Below are positions 48,744 to 60,432 of a stretch of DNA of 64,000 nt, piece after piece. Source of the stretch: Balanoglossus misakiensis (Eukaryota > Hemichordata). Each line of letters begins with the position of its first letter. Positions within the stretch are counted from its first letter, which is position 1. The notes beneath the pieces are model-generated. The model had not been told where the DNA came from. It did not search any database and saw only the letters and a program-made list of their open reading frames with translations. A program made the translations under genes and the position numbers. The stretch is from positions 9,362,001 to 9,426,000 of the forward strand of contig CM082589.2 in the NCBI GenBank assembly GCA_040954595.2, read 5' to 3'.

Positions 48744-49905
48744 ATGTTAATGAGGGAAAGTACTTCAAACCATGTAGCCGTTAGAGTGGGCCCCGCTGAA
48801 GGGTCGCGAATAGGCCATTTTTTTATGCGACATTATAGAGCTGATTTCAGGCGAGGAGGACTGTGTACAAAATTGAGTATAGACAACTCAGGTTTTAAAG
48901 GATTTTCATCATTTCCACTGTGTCAACGTCACTACATCCTTGCTATGAGAACAAGCCATCCCTTGTGTACTTCGTGCTTATCACGGGCAAATAATTTGTT
49001 TAAAATCTCTGATTTTGATATGGTGCAAACATTTCACCAACAAACTAACACACCTTTTGCCCTTACTCAAGACAGCCTGATTTGTTTGAAATGTTATAAA
49101 ACATTTGTTGCTTTAGCGGAAAAAGCCAGGTGTAGTATTCAACAAGGCCTAATTATGTCGAGTGATATAGCACTTGCTGAAGAAATCAAAAAATATGTCA
49201 CAATGCTACAAAAAGGCTGCAGCTGTGACACCGACTTGGTGAATTTTGCATGCTGGAAAACTGTTGTCTTTTAAGGAGAAGTGCTCCTCAGAAAACACGC
49301 CATTCTATTGTTTGACGTCAGGCAATATTTCAATGATTGTTTAGACAATAAATATCAGACTTTGCGACCCAAGGTCAAGTTACAACGAGTGGAATTCCAC
49401 AGAAAACCTTATAGCTGGCTTATTCAGGAATTGCTATGTGTGTATTATCCAATTCACCTTTCTGTTGTATCAAAAGTGAGTAGAAAGTTCTCCACCTTTT
49501 TGTACCGAACGGGTTCAGATCTCACTATTGCCCTCCAAAATGCACTTGTCGAACATCCCCAGTATGTTGTACAAGCTGAGAAACAGATAGAGAGGCTTGA
49601 AAAGCAAGTAAGAGACTTGAGTAAAGTTGACGTTGACTTTTTCAAAATGCTTGATTTGGTGGCTGTGAAATGAAATGCCAGCATTTATCAGCAATCTCAA
49701 GAATTCAGTAATTACTGCAAAACAAACACTGTTGATCTGAGTACACTTGATGTTGAATATATTGTCAGTGAGATTGACCCTGTGTTATGGAACACTGTTG
49801 TATATTTAACGTTGAACAACAGTGAACGCAGTAAATTAAAAAGCTCCAACTTTGAATGGAATAAACACTATTATAATATACCTCATGCTAATACTGTGCC
49901 GTGAT
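48744..49905 (+). pseudogene. N-terminal block of the multidomain gene
   Basis: One frame runs from ATG 48744 to TGA 49903-49905, broken only by TAA at 49272-49274 and TGA at 49671-49673. It contains a Cys/His cluster ('FPLCQRHY', 'HPLCTSCLSRANN', 'LICLKCYKTF'), later 'QAEKQIERLEKQVRDLSKVD' (a short coiled coil) and 'VSEIDPVLWNTVVYLTLNN'. The two stops leave the frame otherwise unchanged. Confidence 0.6.
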
Positions 49906-50232
49906 TCGCCAGAATCCGTCACGTGATAGGAAAATAGAATCGACTATGAACCGCTAGGGAAATAGCAGAAAAAATATAAACCGGTCACGTGACCAGCGTG
50001 AGTGTGCAGACTCGGTCACGTCAATCACGGTCACGTCGTCAGACACAATGGCCACTGCTGAAGATGTCGTCTGCCAACCTCAAGAGAAAATTGCAAGATT
50101 TTCCCAGCTGTTAGCATGAGGTTTATTATAAAACACCTATAGCCTGGCCTATATTCGGGCCATAGCAGCCGTTTTTACCCCCTCGTGGCTGTGAGTTACC
50201 AGAATCATATGGCCAGGCAATAGGTGTTCACT
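49872..50232. mobile_element. small insertion with inverted repeats between coding blocks
   Basis: 'ttataatatacctcatgcta' (49872) pairs with 'tagcatgaggtttattataa' (50114). A second hairpin is formed by 'aacacctatagcctggcc' (50137) and 'ggccaggcaataggtgtt' (50211). Several 'gtcacgtg' motifs lie between. It separates the two coding blocks, so it is probably an insertion. Confidence 0.5.
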
Positions 50233-51275
50233 ATGGATTTTATGACCGGCACTCTATGGAGAGTAGAGCACGATTCCTCAGGCGTTTGTTTTGTGTGTAT
50301 GCTATTGTTCACTTGTTCTGATCATTGTACTTACCCATTGCATACTTACCTGACTGACATTGTTGAAGGTTATAGTAGGTCATTTACTCTAGTGAAAATT
50401 CTAAATCGATTTGGTATTATTTGTTCTGGAGATACATTGCATAGATACATGTTGGGAGTTATCAACAAAAGAACATCAGCTGATTTCATAGAGGAAAATA
50501 TTGCAAATAATGCATTTTGTATAACTTCCATTGACAATATTGATAAATCAACTAAATATGCAGCTGTTAGAGCTGATCCAAAGGATAGAGGTTTCCACGG
50601 TACCTCTTATCAAATGGTCCAACCAAAAGCAAAGTCAATTCTGAACAGTGTTGATGATATTGTTTTTGGCAGTCATGGCAAACATTCAACTGTCAAAGAT
50701 TTTCAGCTAATCAACATATATGGTGATGGAAGGTGCTTTTTCAGGAGCATCTCTGTGAGAAATGATTTTGCATTGCGAAATTGCGATCGTCTACCTAATG
50801 GACTCCCTTCTGACCCAATTTTAGCTGACCGAGAGAAAATATTCGCAGACAAGTTAAGAGCAGATACAGTAGACATAATGTGTGCCAATCATATATACTT
50901 TGAAGGACTGGATGATGCACAACTTGATGTCTTGTTAGACGGCACTCGTTATATGGACATTTTGCACAGAACACAATGTATGGAAAAGGCAGATGAATAT
51001 GCTGGTATGCCAGAAATGTTATCTGTAGTGTATGTTGCAAAATGTCCATTACATATATATACACCAAGCAGAATGATATATTTGGAAGAGGAGAAACATT
51101 TGGTGATGTGTTCTCCAAGACTGAGCCTGTCTGTCTCTTGTACACACCAGACAGGCCAGGTCAATCAGGCCATTATGATTTGCTTCTTAAGGTAGTTGGA
51201 AAGGCTAGGGCGTCAGTTAAAATTTCATTTATAAACACCGAATTTATAACTAGAAATATATTAGAGAAAAATTAA
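50224..51275 (+). pseudogene. central block with an OTU cysteine-protease domain, frameshifted
   Basis: After the family-specific region (to about 50640) the frame reads 'INIYGDGRCFFRSIS', the D-G-x-C-x-[FL]-[FY]-R-[SA] catalytic site of OTU deubiquitinases. The usual acidic helix and 'YAGMPEMLSVVYVAKCPLHI' follow. The catalytic His motif 'SGHYDLLL' comes at about 51165, but in another frame. The shift falls at the TA-repeat near 51053-51065. OTU enzymes remove ubiquitin; both catalytic motifs survive but not in one frame. Confidence 0.75.
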
Positions 51276-53186
51276 ACTCATAAAAAATTCGGGGCAATAA
51301 ACGTGTAACAAGATATGGCTGGTTTTATGATACCTAATTTCATACATCTGGCAAGGAAGCTAGGGAGCCTTATTTGAGCGCCCTCTAGGGGAAGACTTCT
51401 CCTAGGCTATGCGCACAAGGACGGGTTCCCCTAGCCAAGGGCATTTAAATGTAACTTGCAAACACTGATTCTTGCAATTTTCAACGATAGATAACCTTGC
51501 TTGTTTATTAAAGGCTGCCAAATTATGGACATTTTTGCATTTCTAGGGAACCCGAAAGGCCAGCGGAAAGGCGTTTGACCCAGATAAATGCGATCCTTCG
51601 CCGTGAACTGCCGCTAAACTTTGCGTATTTCGCTACTTTTCTGCCCTTCGCCATAATGTAATGGTTTTTATTTGTGATTGAATTGGTATGCCAGATATTT
51701 TTTTATCATGAAACTTTCAGGAAAGGCTCGGGACATCCCAAAGAACAATTTTACAGGACAGTTTTTTCATAAGTTTTCCCGTTGTGTTTTGGCAGCACGT
51801 TAAAGTTGTTTACAAAATATCAACAAAAACTGTGTTTTCCTGAGTGATAACTTTGAAAAAAATAAGTTTATGCTGAAAATGTCCCATACATTGCTTGAGG
51901 GGTTGCTTAATATTAAAATGAATACAAATTATTCAATCATTTGTGAAAACATGTCAAGATTCAATCAATATTTTGTAAAATTATGAATATTTATATTTAG
52001 GCATATCAAATTTCTTAATTTTAGCAGATATTTTTACAGTCATATTTTTCCCTCACTTTTTAGTTTGTTAAGAATACATGCTGCAAATTTCAAGTCATTA
52101 TCTTTATTCTAACTTGTGACAATAAATTCACAAACATTGAGAGAATTTGCTTCAAAAATAGCCTTTCCATCTACCTTAACAGGCAGTTAATTAAAAGTAA
52201 AGATAGTCTGGTGAATGAAAATGCACAGAATTCATTTGAACGGTGGCAGGAATTAAACAGTGGCTTTTGTTCATAAAATACAGTAGACTCTGAAATGAAT
52301 GAATTTTTTGGCGATTTTCCTTGTGGAAATAATACTAAAATCATGGTTGACAGATCTACCTCAAAAATACTGGTACAGATTTGAGTGCACCTGTGAGAAA
52401 AGCCCATACATTTACAGAGAAAAAATCTAATGATACTGTTCATGATGATGTAGTATTTAATTAAACCACCTCTACTGAGACAACATCAACCACAGTCATC
52501 AATTTCGCTGTCAGATTTTGACATTAAACAAGACGAATCCATTGCTTGGTCAGAACTGTTTTCCATAATACCCAGCACTGATTTTTTTGTGACAGTACAC
52601 AGTACGATATTTCACCCACAATTCTCCATGATTTGTATCATTGAAGGTTGCCCATTTAATAACTTTTTCTGTTTTATATACTTACAATGATATGAAGTAC
52701 ATATACATCTATTTATTTTTATCTAGGAAAAGTACGATTAGGAATTAGAGTGAAAATTTCAAAATCAAAATTTAAAAGCCATAGAAATCAAAGTATCCAT
52801 GTACTGCAAATGTCACACTTTGGAGGAAACAAGCAATGATTGACTGAAGTGGCCAGTCTCTGTTGAAAGTTAACATGCAAATTTCCATTGTTCTGTCAAT
52901 AGAAAAAATCAATATCTTTTTGTTTGATTAAACAGTTGTTTCAAGTGACCCTGTTTTACTCCAAACTTTTTTGTATGGCTGGCTATACAATTGCTTGATT
53001 ATTTTATAAAATTCGTATCTCCTCTCTCAATAATGCATAATTTTCTAAATCATTTGAAATGGTAATTGACAATAAGATTCACCTTAAAGGTAAGATCTCA
53101 AAATTTCTATTAGTGGTCTACAATTCTCTCTACACATGTGAACTTTGCCTGGTTTGACTGAGTAATCTCTGATTGTACAAATCAGA
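51276..53186. other. gap between coding blocks, mostly non-coding
   Basis: Mostly AT-rich sequence. Around 52195-52560 several frames show protein-like scraps ('NAQNSFERWQELNSGF', 'LSDFDIKQDESIAWSELF') broken by stops, possibly remnants of the multidomain gene. A block at about 51360-51450 ('gagcgccctctaggggaaga') is more GC-rich and looks like separate inserted sequence. Confidence 0.35.
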
Positions 53187-53883
53187 ATGAATTATGGGAT
53201 ATTTCACGTACTGTGCAGAAGGGCAAATACAGACAAAACTTTCAAATTTTGGGTTAGATTTATAGAGGAAGATTTGTTTGCATACATGTCTTTGTACATT
53301 GCAATAAGGTCAGGAAATTGGAACCTTCGAATATTGGCTTTGAAAAAAAATGAACCCACTGTTCCATGCATATGACCGATCCCTGTACTTGAGGTTAATT
53401 CCCAGACATCTTGCTGACCTTCTGAAGATGCCAAACTCTCTGTTGTTACATTTCAAAGCAGGTGGTTTTGTTAGCAATTAGTCAGGCTCAACTTGGGTTA
53501 ATGTAGCACTAGTTGAAGCCCATGAAATGTGCGTCAATAAAGATGTTAAAGCTGCACTGCATACTTCTACAGGTGGGTTAATGGAGAGAATAGCAATTTA
53601 TTTACCCTATAGAGCTATGGCTGCCAAGAATCTAAAATATCAGTTATTTCCTTTCCAAAATGAAACCCATAATTCAGTTAGCGTACATAAAATACATGAG
53701 TCAAACTGCAGGTTGTATATCAATTGTCTTGAAGGTGCTGATGTATTTTCACCACTTAATACCGCCAGGGAGCTAACTAATATATTTTCAGATGACACAG
53801 CAAAATATAGCATCACGGACACTGTGGTCCCATTTGAGGATTATGTGGAAATAGTGACACACCAGAATAAAAATTACAGGTGA
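53187..53883 (+). pseudogene. block 3 of the multidomain gene
   Basis: Reads 'FKFWVRFIEEDLFAYMSLYI' and 'RSGNWNLRILALKK'. At the A8 run (53343-53350) the homology moves frame to 'MNPLFHAYDRSLYLRLIPRH', then crosses TAG near 53480 into 'VEAHEMCVNKDVKAALHTST' and 'ERIAIYLPYRAMAAKNLKYQ'. Ends at the dispersed repeat starting about 53880. Confidence 0.6.
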
Positions 53884-54165
53884 CATTGCAAGCAGATATG
53901 ATCTTACGATATAGAAACATGGAATGTAAAAAAATTAACAAGGAACATGACCAAAAATTGTCTGTACAAACACATATGAGAAGCAACTTCTTTCAGTCAG
54001 CCCTGGAACAGACAGACAGACACACACACACACTGACCTGCCACTAGTAATTAAAAATTTAATAGCCCATGATCTCTCTAATAGCTGGCTTATTGAAGTT
54101 ATGTAAACATGTCTAAGTTGGGGGTAACAACTCCTTGTAAACAGTAACTTTCAAAACAACTGGAC
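53880..54165. repeat. dispersed repeat, copy 2 (see 1712-2035)
   Basis: Second copy of the repeat at 1712-2035; it contains a short (CA)n at about 54010. It interrupts the multidomain gene. Confidence 0.7.
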
Positions 54166-54259
54166 AATTTGTTTAGGAGAAAAAACTCGCTAAATATTGA
54201 ATATTTCTGATATCAGAATTGAATAAAAGTTGCACATATATACGTATGTGTTAGGAAAT

Positions 54260-54655
54260 TATATCCTAAATTTCAAAGCAATCAGAGAAAAAACAAATTT
54301 CAAAGCAATCAACAAGCAGTTTCACAAAAGATATTTGTTCAAAAGTGGCAAAAACACAAATATGCAAATATCACCAAAATTGTACAATATCTTACTTCAA
54401 TCACTTCAAGGAACATGCTGCCAAAGTTCAATGCAATATGACAAGCAGTTTCAGGAAAACAATTTTTTGACAAAAATTGCAAAAGTTTCCCCGATAACAC
54501 ATTTATGAAAATATCACATTTTGTTCAACATATTACTTGGGTTACCCCTACGAACATGCCTACAAAATTGCAAAGCAATCTGGCATGCGGTTTTAAAGAA
54601 AACAAAAATTTACCAAAAATGACAAATATTGCTCAAAATTATAAATATGCAAATT
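54260..54655 (+). repeat. local ~115-bp imperfect repeats
   Basis: 'aagcaatcaacaagcagttt', 'caatatgacaagcagtttca' and 'aagcaatctggcatgcggtt' recur at about 115-150 bp with similar downstream A-rich sequence. This diverged tandem repeat fills the gap before the next coding block. Confidence 0.55.
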
Positions 54656-54659
54656 TTTC

Positions 54660-55969
54660 AACAAATAGGGACAAGAGTCTTTTCGTCGGTAGTAATGGAA
54701 TTGTGTCTGAGTGGGAAGCCAAAAGTTGTCATGAAGAAGCTGACAGTAGATGCATCCTTCATGCAGTTCAGTCCTCTTACAAGAAAGGTGTTATTTACTC
54801 CCCTAATATCGATACTTATCATGTTCTCCTCCCAGTACTATATCAACATGTTCAAAAGGAGATATTTGTACAACTTGATAATGATTTATCAAATCTCACT
54901 TATTTAGACATGAATCAATTCAAATCAGATTTAAATTTAGACCCTGATTTGCAACATATTCCTCTCCAATATTTAGGCAAAATATTTCAAACACTGTTCA
55001 TATGCACAGGTTGTGACTATACTTTGCAGGCATTGGAAATAAATCTTTCTACAAGACATTTTTTCAATACTCTGAATTTATAACTAGTGGCACCCTTATA
55101 CCTGGAACACTGATAGACACAACAGTAGACAGTGTAGGGAATGGAATTTTTGCTTTCATACGTTTAAAAGGTAGTGTTTATGTTAAGAAACATTTCCAAG
55201 CATTTGATGCATCTCATCCTTTTGAACTTTATCGACAAGTAGCCAGTGTCACTAACAGTCTTAAAGATAACCACATCAAATGGCTTACATATATACGAGA
55301 AACAATTTGGCCACGTATCCAGTATGAGGAAGAATGTATCCCTTCCTTTGAAGCCCTACAACTGCACTGGAACAGATCATGCTGGGTCTCTCAGTTATGG
55401 TCCCAGGCCGATCAGTGCCATGTTACGTTTCCCTTATTCAATAATTATGGATACAGACTAAGCAACGGCGAACTTGATATTATTTGGGACAGTGATGCCA
55501 ATTTAGAAAAAGTAAAACTAATTTGGAGTTGCTAACAAAAGGGTGTGGCTGCAAAAAGATGCCAACTTGTAATAGCAGATGTTGTAAATGTTATAAGACC
55601 CACAATGGTTGTGGCCCTGCGTGTCGATGCAATGACTGCAGTAATCCACATAATGGGAACCCTGGATTCTGTACCACATCGAAAAAGTATGGGGTATACC
55701 CAAAATTTACAGATAAGTCACCACTATTAGAATCACCATCACCAATCACTGATACTGAACATCATAATATGGAAAATAGCATCGATGCAATTTTACAGGA
55801 GGAGTCACATGAAATTGACATTTTAAGAGAAGAAGAGGGAAATATTTACGAGACTGATTCTGACTTTGACGAACTGACTGATGAATATAACTGGACGGAA
55901 GAAAATCAAACTGATAATGCAAAGAATGGTGATTGTGATTCCAATGATGGTGACTATGATGACATTTAA
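54660..55969 (+). pseudogene. C-terminal block: PIN-like region and CXC tail
   Basis: First frame: 'SEWEAKSCHEEADSRCILHA', 'YSPNIDTYHVLLPVLYQHV', 'LFICTGCDYT'. These resemble the acidic motifs of PIN/FEN-like nucleases as they occur in this family (HEEADTR, PDTDV, TGCDTT), with some acidic residues lost. Near 55025 the reading shifts to 'GIGNKSFYKTFFQYSEFI' and continues to 'IPSFEALQLHWNRSCWVSQL'. Near 55520 it shifts again to 'LLTKGCGCKKMPTC' and 'CGPACRCNDCSNP', a CXC zinc-binding motif. A Glu/Asp-rich tail follows, to TAA at 55967-55969. Confidence 0.65.
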
Positions 55970-55984
55970 TGAATCATCAAAGAA

Positions 55985-57790
55985 ATTGATTTGGTCTTTT
56001 GGGGGTTGCAGCCCTGTTGTGGTTTCAGTCATACCTTTCCAATCGCACCCTGTGTGTATGTGTTAATTTCAGACATGGTTACTATAACCGTGTTCCAAAC
56101 AATCACCATTTTATCCGCTTGACACTGAGGGGACACAGGGATCAGTTCTTTGTCCTATACTTTTTAATATGTACACTTCTCCATTAGGTGAATTAGTTTC
56201 TAGTCATGGATGCCTGTATATAGCTTTTGTGCAGATGGCTCTTCATTGTCTTTTACCAAGCAGAATGCTCCCAGAATGCTTTCAAATCTTGAACGTTGTA
56301 TTTCAGATGTCGGTACTGGATGTCTGAAAATGTCTTGTGTTTAAGATGGGTCCCTGGGATCTTTTTGCTCGTTGCTATGGGCCTTTATAGGACACTACAC
56401 TCAATTTTGATCGAAACCGTTATGAACGTCCGACAAGGGGCTTGTAACTAGTTAAAAATACACACGATTGTGTGAACACCCCCTGCCCGAGTATGTTTAC
56501 GGCAGCTACCGCCCGGCCATAGGCCGCCACGCTAATACAGCAAAGCAGCGGTCATCGATAGCGTGCGCGTCCTGTAACCACAGTAACTGGATCGAACGCT
56601 AAAAATCCAATGTTTTGTACACAGAGATTTTGTACCGTTCACGAAAATCCCTAAGGCTTTTTTCACAGGCTATGTAGGCCAGCCAAATTTGACCTGCTTG
56701 TTGAGAACGCACTTCCGCACAGTGTGACGGATCGTTTTTTCGGTTTTCGTCGTGCTAAGAAGCGATACCAGTGGAAGAGTGCGTCCAAAAACACCCAAAA
56801 TCGATGACTTTTTCAGGTGTGGTACGGGTATGCTGAAATCGTATGATACAACGATAATATTCGAAAACAAAATCCGTCATGATCTTCCCTGGTTCAAGCA
56901 ACTAATGAATACATATCAAGTTCGTTTTTGAGGTCACGGAATAAAAAGCCTTAGGCTTTTGAAATTTGACCTAACTAATTTGCATATCAATGGCGTCAGG
57001 GGGCGCGCGCTCACAATCCTGCAGATTTTCAACTAGTTACCAGCCCCTTGTTAGACTCTGAAAACGGCTTAGTCCAAATCAGGTTGTAATGTCCTATAAA
57101 GGCCCATAGCAACGGGCAAAAAGATCCCAGGGACCCATCTTAAATAACGATAAGACTGAATTTGTTATTTTTTCTGCTACTTCGGGTAATCTATCTGCCA
57201 GAGGGATTACAGAAATTCATGTTGCGATGCTCTGAAACCTGTTCATTGACTGACAATAATTGCACAGATCTGCCATTCAGTCGCTTTTCATTTGCAGCAT
57301 ATTGCACTTGTCTGTAAATATTTATCTCAAGCCGCCACAGAGCAATAAAGTTCCTGCTTTTGTTGCATTTCGAATAGATTCGTGTAATTCACTTTAATTT
57401 GGACTCCCTAAGTACTAGATCAGCCGTATTCAAGTTCAAAATATTGCTGCTAGTTCCAAAATCACCTTTTACATCAATGCAATTTCAGTTGCATTGGTTA
57501 CCTGTGTCTGATTGTATTGTTTTCAAGATTTTATTTCTTATTTTTGAATTCATTCATAGACTTGGACCATCAAATCTGTGTGATATGATCAAATTATATG
57601 TTCCAAATCGAAACTTGAAGTCAGCTGATCAGCTCAAACTCTTTCCTGTTCAGCCCAATGCAATGATGACAACAAAAGTCAAAACAAAATTGCTTGCCTT
57701 CAGACACAAATATTTATTGCATATATCATCAGCGAATAAAGGGAAATGGTTTCGAAGTTACAGTTGGCATTTTGCATTTTCGAAACGTCT
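55985..57790 (+). mobile_element. LINE (CR1/L2-like) reverse transcriptase fragment, interrupted and degenerate
   Basis: Reads 'GVAALLWFQSYLSNRTLCV', then 'YTSPLGELVSSHG', the active-site region (normally YADD) as 'CADGSSLSF', 'WMSENVLC', and after the nested insertion 'LNNDKTEFVIFS'. The thumb/tail follows: 'LHWLPVSDCIVFKILFLIFE' and 'LYVPNRNLKSADQLKL'. One of the two catalytic Asp is lost and several frames are needed. Same strand as the gene before it. Confidence 0.75.
56345..57139. mobile_element. 795-bp TTAA-flanked TIR element nested in the LINE
   Basis: Ends are GATGGGTCCCTGGGATC and its reverse complement, flanked by TTAA at 56341-56344 and 57140-57143. The arms extend about 110 bp ('caaggggcttgtaactagtt' / 'aactagttaccagccccttg'). 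Removing the element and one TTAA leaves the LINE frame continuous. The interior has no ORF of note. Confidence 0.85.
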
Positions 57791-57879
57791 ACTTATATCC
57801 CAGGCCACGATACGGAGAAAAAAAATAAAAATACACCAGCTGAGCTCATCGCACGTACGAAGTCATGAATGGTAAACCT

Positions 57880-58710
57880 GGCATTCTGTCCATATGGGAC
57901 CTACATTTGTAGGCGATTGATCGATGTTGTGTCGAAATCAGGCCCGTAATTAAGTTAAAACTTGGCTAATACGTTACCTTAGGGTGTTATACATTATCCA
58001 GTAACTGTTTTACTTAAGAATTGCCTTTCAAAAGCTGTTTTCCCCACGGTAAACGTATCGTTTCACGATCAACGCAACACTTCTGTATTTACAAGTCTAA
58101 CATGGAGCCGGAGAGGTCAACTTTTACTTCCGGGTCATATCGTCGAACGACATCGATTATTTTTAAGCGGACTGTTACACAAGCATTTCGAATTAATTTA
58201 TTTTCACGGATGTCGGGACCGATATTAGACCTCTCTGTCAGGAAAGTTTGGTTAACTTCCGAGGTCGTTTTCAAATGATTTTTGACACGTTTGTGGACGT
58301 CTCTTTCGGGGTCACCAACATACCACCGAAAACACGTTAAAAACTTCTACTATTACCGACAGATTTTCATAAAATTTACGTCTGCATTGAAAAATGGGAA
58401 TCACTTTCGTAATTTATCCAGCTAACATGGTATTTTATTGCACAACAGAGCGTAAAAATCAAGTTGAAAATCACCTTGGAAACTGGCCTATTGCCGTCTG
58501 TTTGAAAGTTAACGGTCGCTCGCTTGATGAACTTTCATATGCAAATGAGCGCCGTGCGATCTGACTGTGTATATGTACTCCGTGTAGACTGAATGGGACC
58601 ACTGTGTGCTTGACGCAATTTTTTACACTCATCAGGTATATTTTGACTAACACAAGCCAAAATATCACCAACTCATCTGAGAAATCTTATCCCAGGTCCT
58701 AAGGTTGTGA
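57880..58710. other. non-coding or unassigned stretch
   Basis: Holds an 85-codon ORF at 58021-58278 with basic, Ser-rich composition and no recognisable family or splice context. Otherwise nothing supported. Confidence 0.4.
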
Positions 58711-59121
58711 GATTAATAGAATCTCACACTCCCAAGGACTAGGGGTCATAATTCTGACATGAGTTGGGGATTTTCTGTCCCTCACGAGCCGCAGGCGAAT
58801 GTGGGACAAAACATCCCTGACAAGTGTGGGAAATATGATCCTAGGTCCTTTGTGTATGAGATTATATTTCTCACACGGGCAAAAATTAGCCAAATTCGTC
58901 TTAAAACATTGAATAAATGACTCTTGAATTGTCATCTGGCATGTTGTAGTTTCTTTATCGTGTCATTGGATAACATTTAGCACAAGTTATTAAAAAACGC
59001 TTTGTCATCCAATCAGCGCTCGCATCATATACAGCTTTCGTTTCAGTGAGAATGTGGGATTGATTTGTTCTCACACTCTGATCCCACACTCTCAGCGTGC
59101 CAGGAGTGTGAGAATCTATTA
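58711..59121. mobile_element. 'TCTCACACTCC' TIR element, complete copy
   Basis: Starts 'taatagaatctcacactccc' and ends 'ggagtgtgagaatctatta'. The two ends are inverted copies with one mismatch over about 18 bases. Homologous to the element in each 1,567-bp repeat. Confidence 0.75.
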
Positions 59122-59439
59122 AGATCTACGAGTTTGAAATCTTAGGTGAAGAGTTTATCAATTTCACTGCCAACCCTGTAGGGCATTCTGGGATATGTGT
59201 TCATGCCAAAGCACAAACAGTTATGACCTGACAGATCAGTTTGTAGATAATTTCTACAAATCCACAAAGAGACTCAAAGTTTAGAAAAGTCGTGTCTGTT
59301 AGAAATATTAGAAATATCACTGTTAATACTAATTTCAAAGCCATGTGAATTTGTTCACTTTATGGAAATTTTTAAAGGAAGGGAGGATTGGTATTGACTT
59401 GAATAATTACAACAGATGTTTTTTTCCCTCTATTTTCAG

Positions 59440-59559
59440 ATGTGAATGAGTGTTCAGATTCTGTTTGTGCTGGAGGTTTTCTCAATGCAGAGGGTGGATT
59501 CAGCTGTTGTTGCGGTGATGATGGTTTCTCTATGAGTGCAGATCATGTCAATTGTTTAG
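59440..59559 (+). pseudogene. EGF-like exon 3, damaged
   Basis: A 120-nt phase 1-1 exon ('tattttcag', 'gtaagt'). Reads DVNECSDSVCAGGFLNAE, then 'GGFSCCCGDDGFSM' and 'HVNCLG'. A Leu stands where the third Cys should be (GGF-C-x-N), so one disulfide cannot form. No stop. Confidence 0.7.
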
Positions 59560-59994
59560 GTAAGTTTTTTTTGAGTGGGGAGGGGATAGGTCAACAATGG
59601 CTTGGCATTTCCTGCCTCAAAAGGGCGCTTACAGAAGTTGTAAGTGACAAAGATTACAGCCAGTCACCATGTAAAAACAAATATAAGTTATCAGGCACTT
59701 TCCAAAGTTACACATTTAAAAAAAATTGAGTTTGTTGTCTCGTGTGTGATATTTTTGGCTTGCAGAACACTAGCTTGTAAAATGTAATGTGGTTACTACA
59801 TTGTTTGTTCATCAGTATACAGTACTGGTACAGATAAACATATGATATGACCAAGTTATATGCCAGATGATATTTACTAAGTTTCACACAATTTTGCTCT
59901 CTTGTCGTATATTTTCAAATGTGCACTCAAGGACAACTGTAATTCAGATGTATTCATTCTAACACAATTTATCATATTCGTGTTTTCCCCACAG

Positions 59995-60104
59995 ATGACA
60001 ATGAGTGTGATCAAGCTGGTTGGTCACCGTGCCAATAAGTATGTTACAACACACCAACCAGTTACCAGTGTGGTTGCAGACCAGGATTCAACATACATGC
60101 GTTG
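59995..60104 (+). pseudogene. EGF-like exon 4, truncated and with a stop
   Basis: Acceptor 'ccccacag', donor 'gtgagt'. Reads DDNECDQAGWSPCQ, TAA at 60036-60038, then 'VCYNTPTSYQCGCRPGFN'. It is shorter than exons 1-3, ends in phase 0, not 1, and lacks the last Cys. Confidence 0.7.
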
Positions 60105-60243
60105 GTGAGTATCTACAATTTGGAGAGAAAGTAAGATGTATGGGTTTGTACTTAGTGTCTTATACATGTATATGTGACACTGAAATCATATATTGTACAA
60201 TCAGTCATTGGTAAATGTCTGCTATTCATGACACAAATCAACA

Positions 60244-60432
60244 TACAGTCAAACATGTGTGAGTGGCCACCTCTATTAGGCAGCCACCTCTATATAGTGG
60301 TCACTTTATTCTAGTCCCTGTGCAATTTACATCTACATTAATTGACTTTTCTACAAGGTATAATGGCCACTTATCTATAAAGGCCAGTTTAGAAAAGTCC
60401 CTTCACTAGCCATAATGGGCAGGTTTGACAGC
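60244..60432. mobile_element. TACAGTCAAAC inverted-repeat element, copy 2
   Basis: Begins 'tacagtcaaacatgtgtgag' and ends near 'gggcaggtttgac'; the interior shares 'ggccacctctat' and 'tataaaggccagt' with 45573-45909. Confidence 0.55.

Larger units (their letters stand above)
48744..55969 (+). pseudogene. decayed transposon-like multidomain gene: Cys/His N-terminal region, OTU protease, PIN-like region, CXC tail
   Basis: Coding blocks at 48744-49905, 50224-51275, 53187-53883 and 54660-55969 share one orientation and, in order, match a large family seen in cnidarian, lancelet and hemichordate gene sets, probably mobile; I cannot give an accession. Landmarks: 'LHTYLTDIVEGYS', 'NAFCITSIDNIDKSTKYAAV', 'FHGTSYQMVQP', an OTU domain, 'RSGNWNLR', 'VEAHEMCVNKDVKAA', 'SCHEEADSRCILHA' with 'ICTGCDYT', and a CXC (tesmin/TSO1-like) tail. 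Lesions: TAA 49272-49274, TGA 49671-49673, frameshifts near 51060, 53345, 55025 and 55520, a TAG near 53480, and repeat insertions. Remnants such as 'NEFFGDFPCGNNTKIMVDRS' near 52300 may fill part of the 51.3-53.2 kb gap. Confidence 0.65.
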
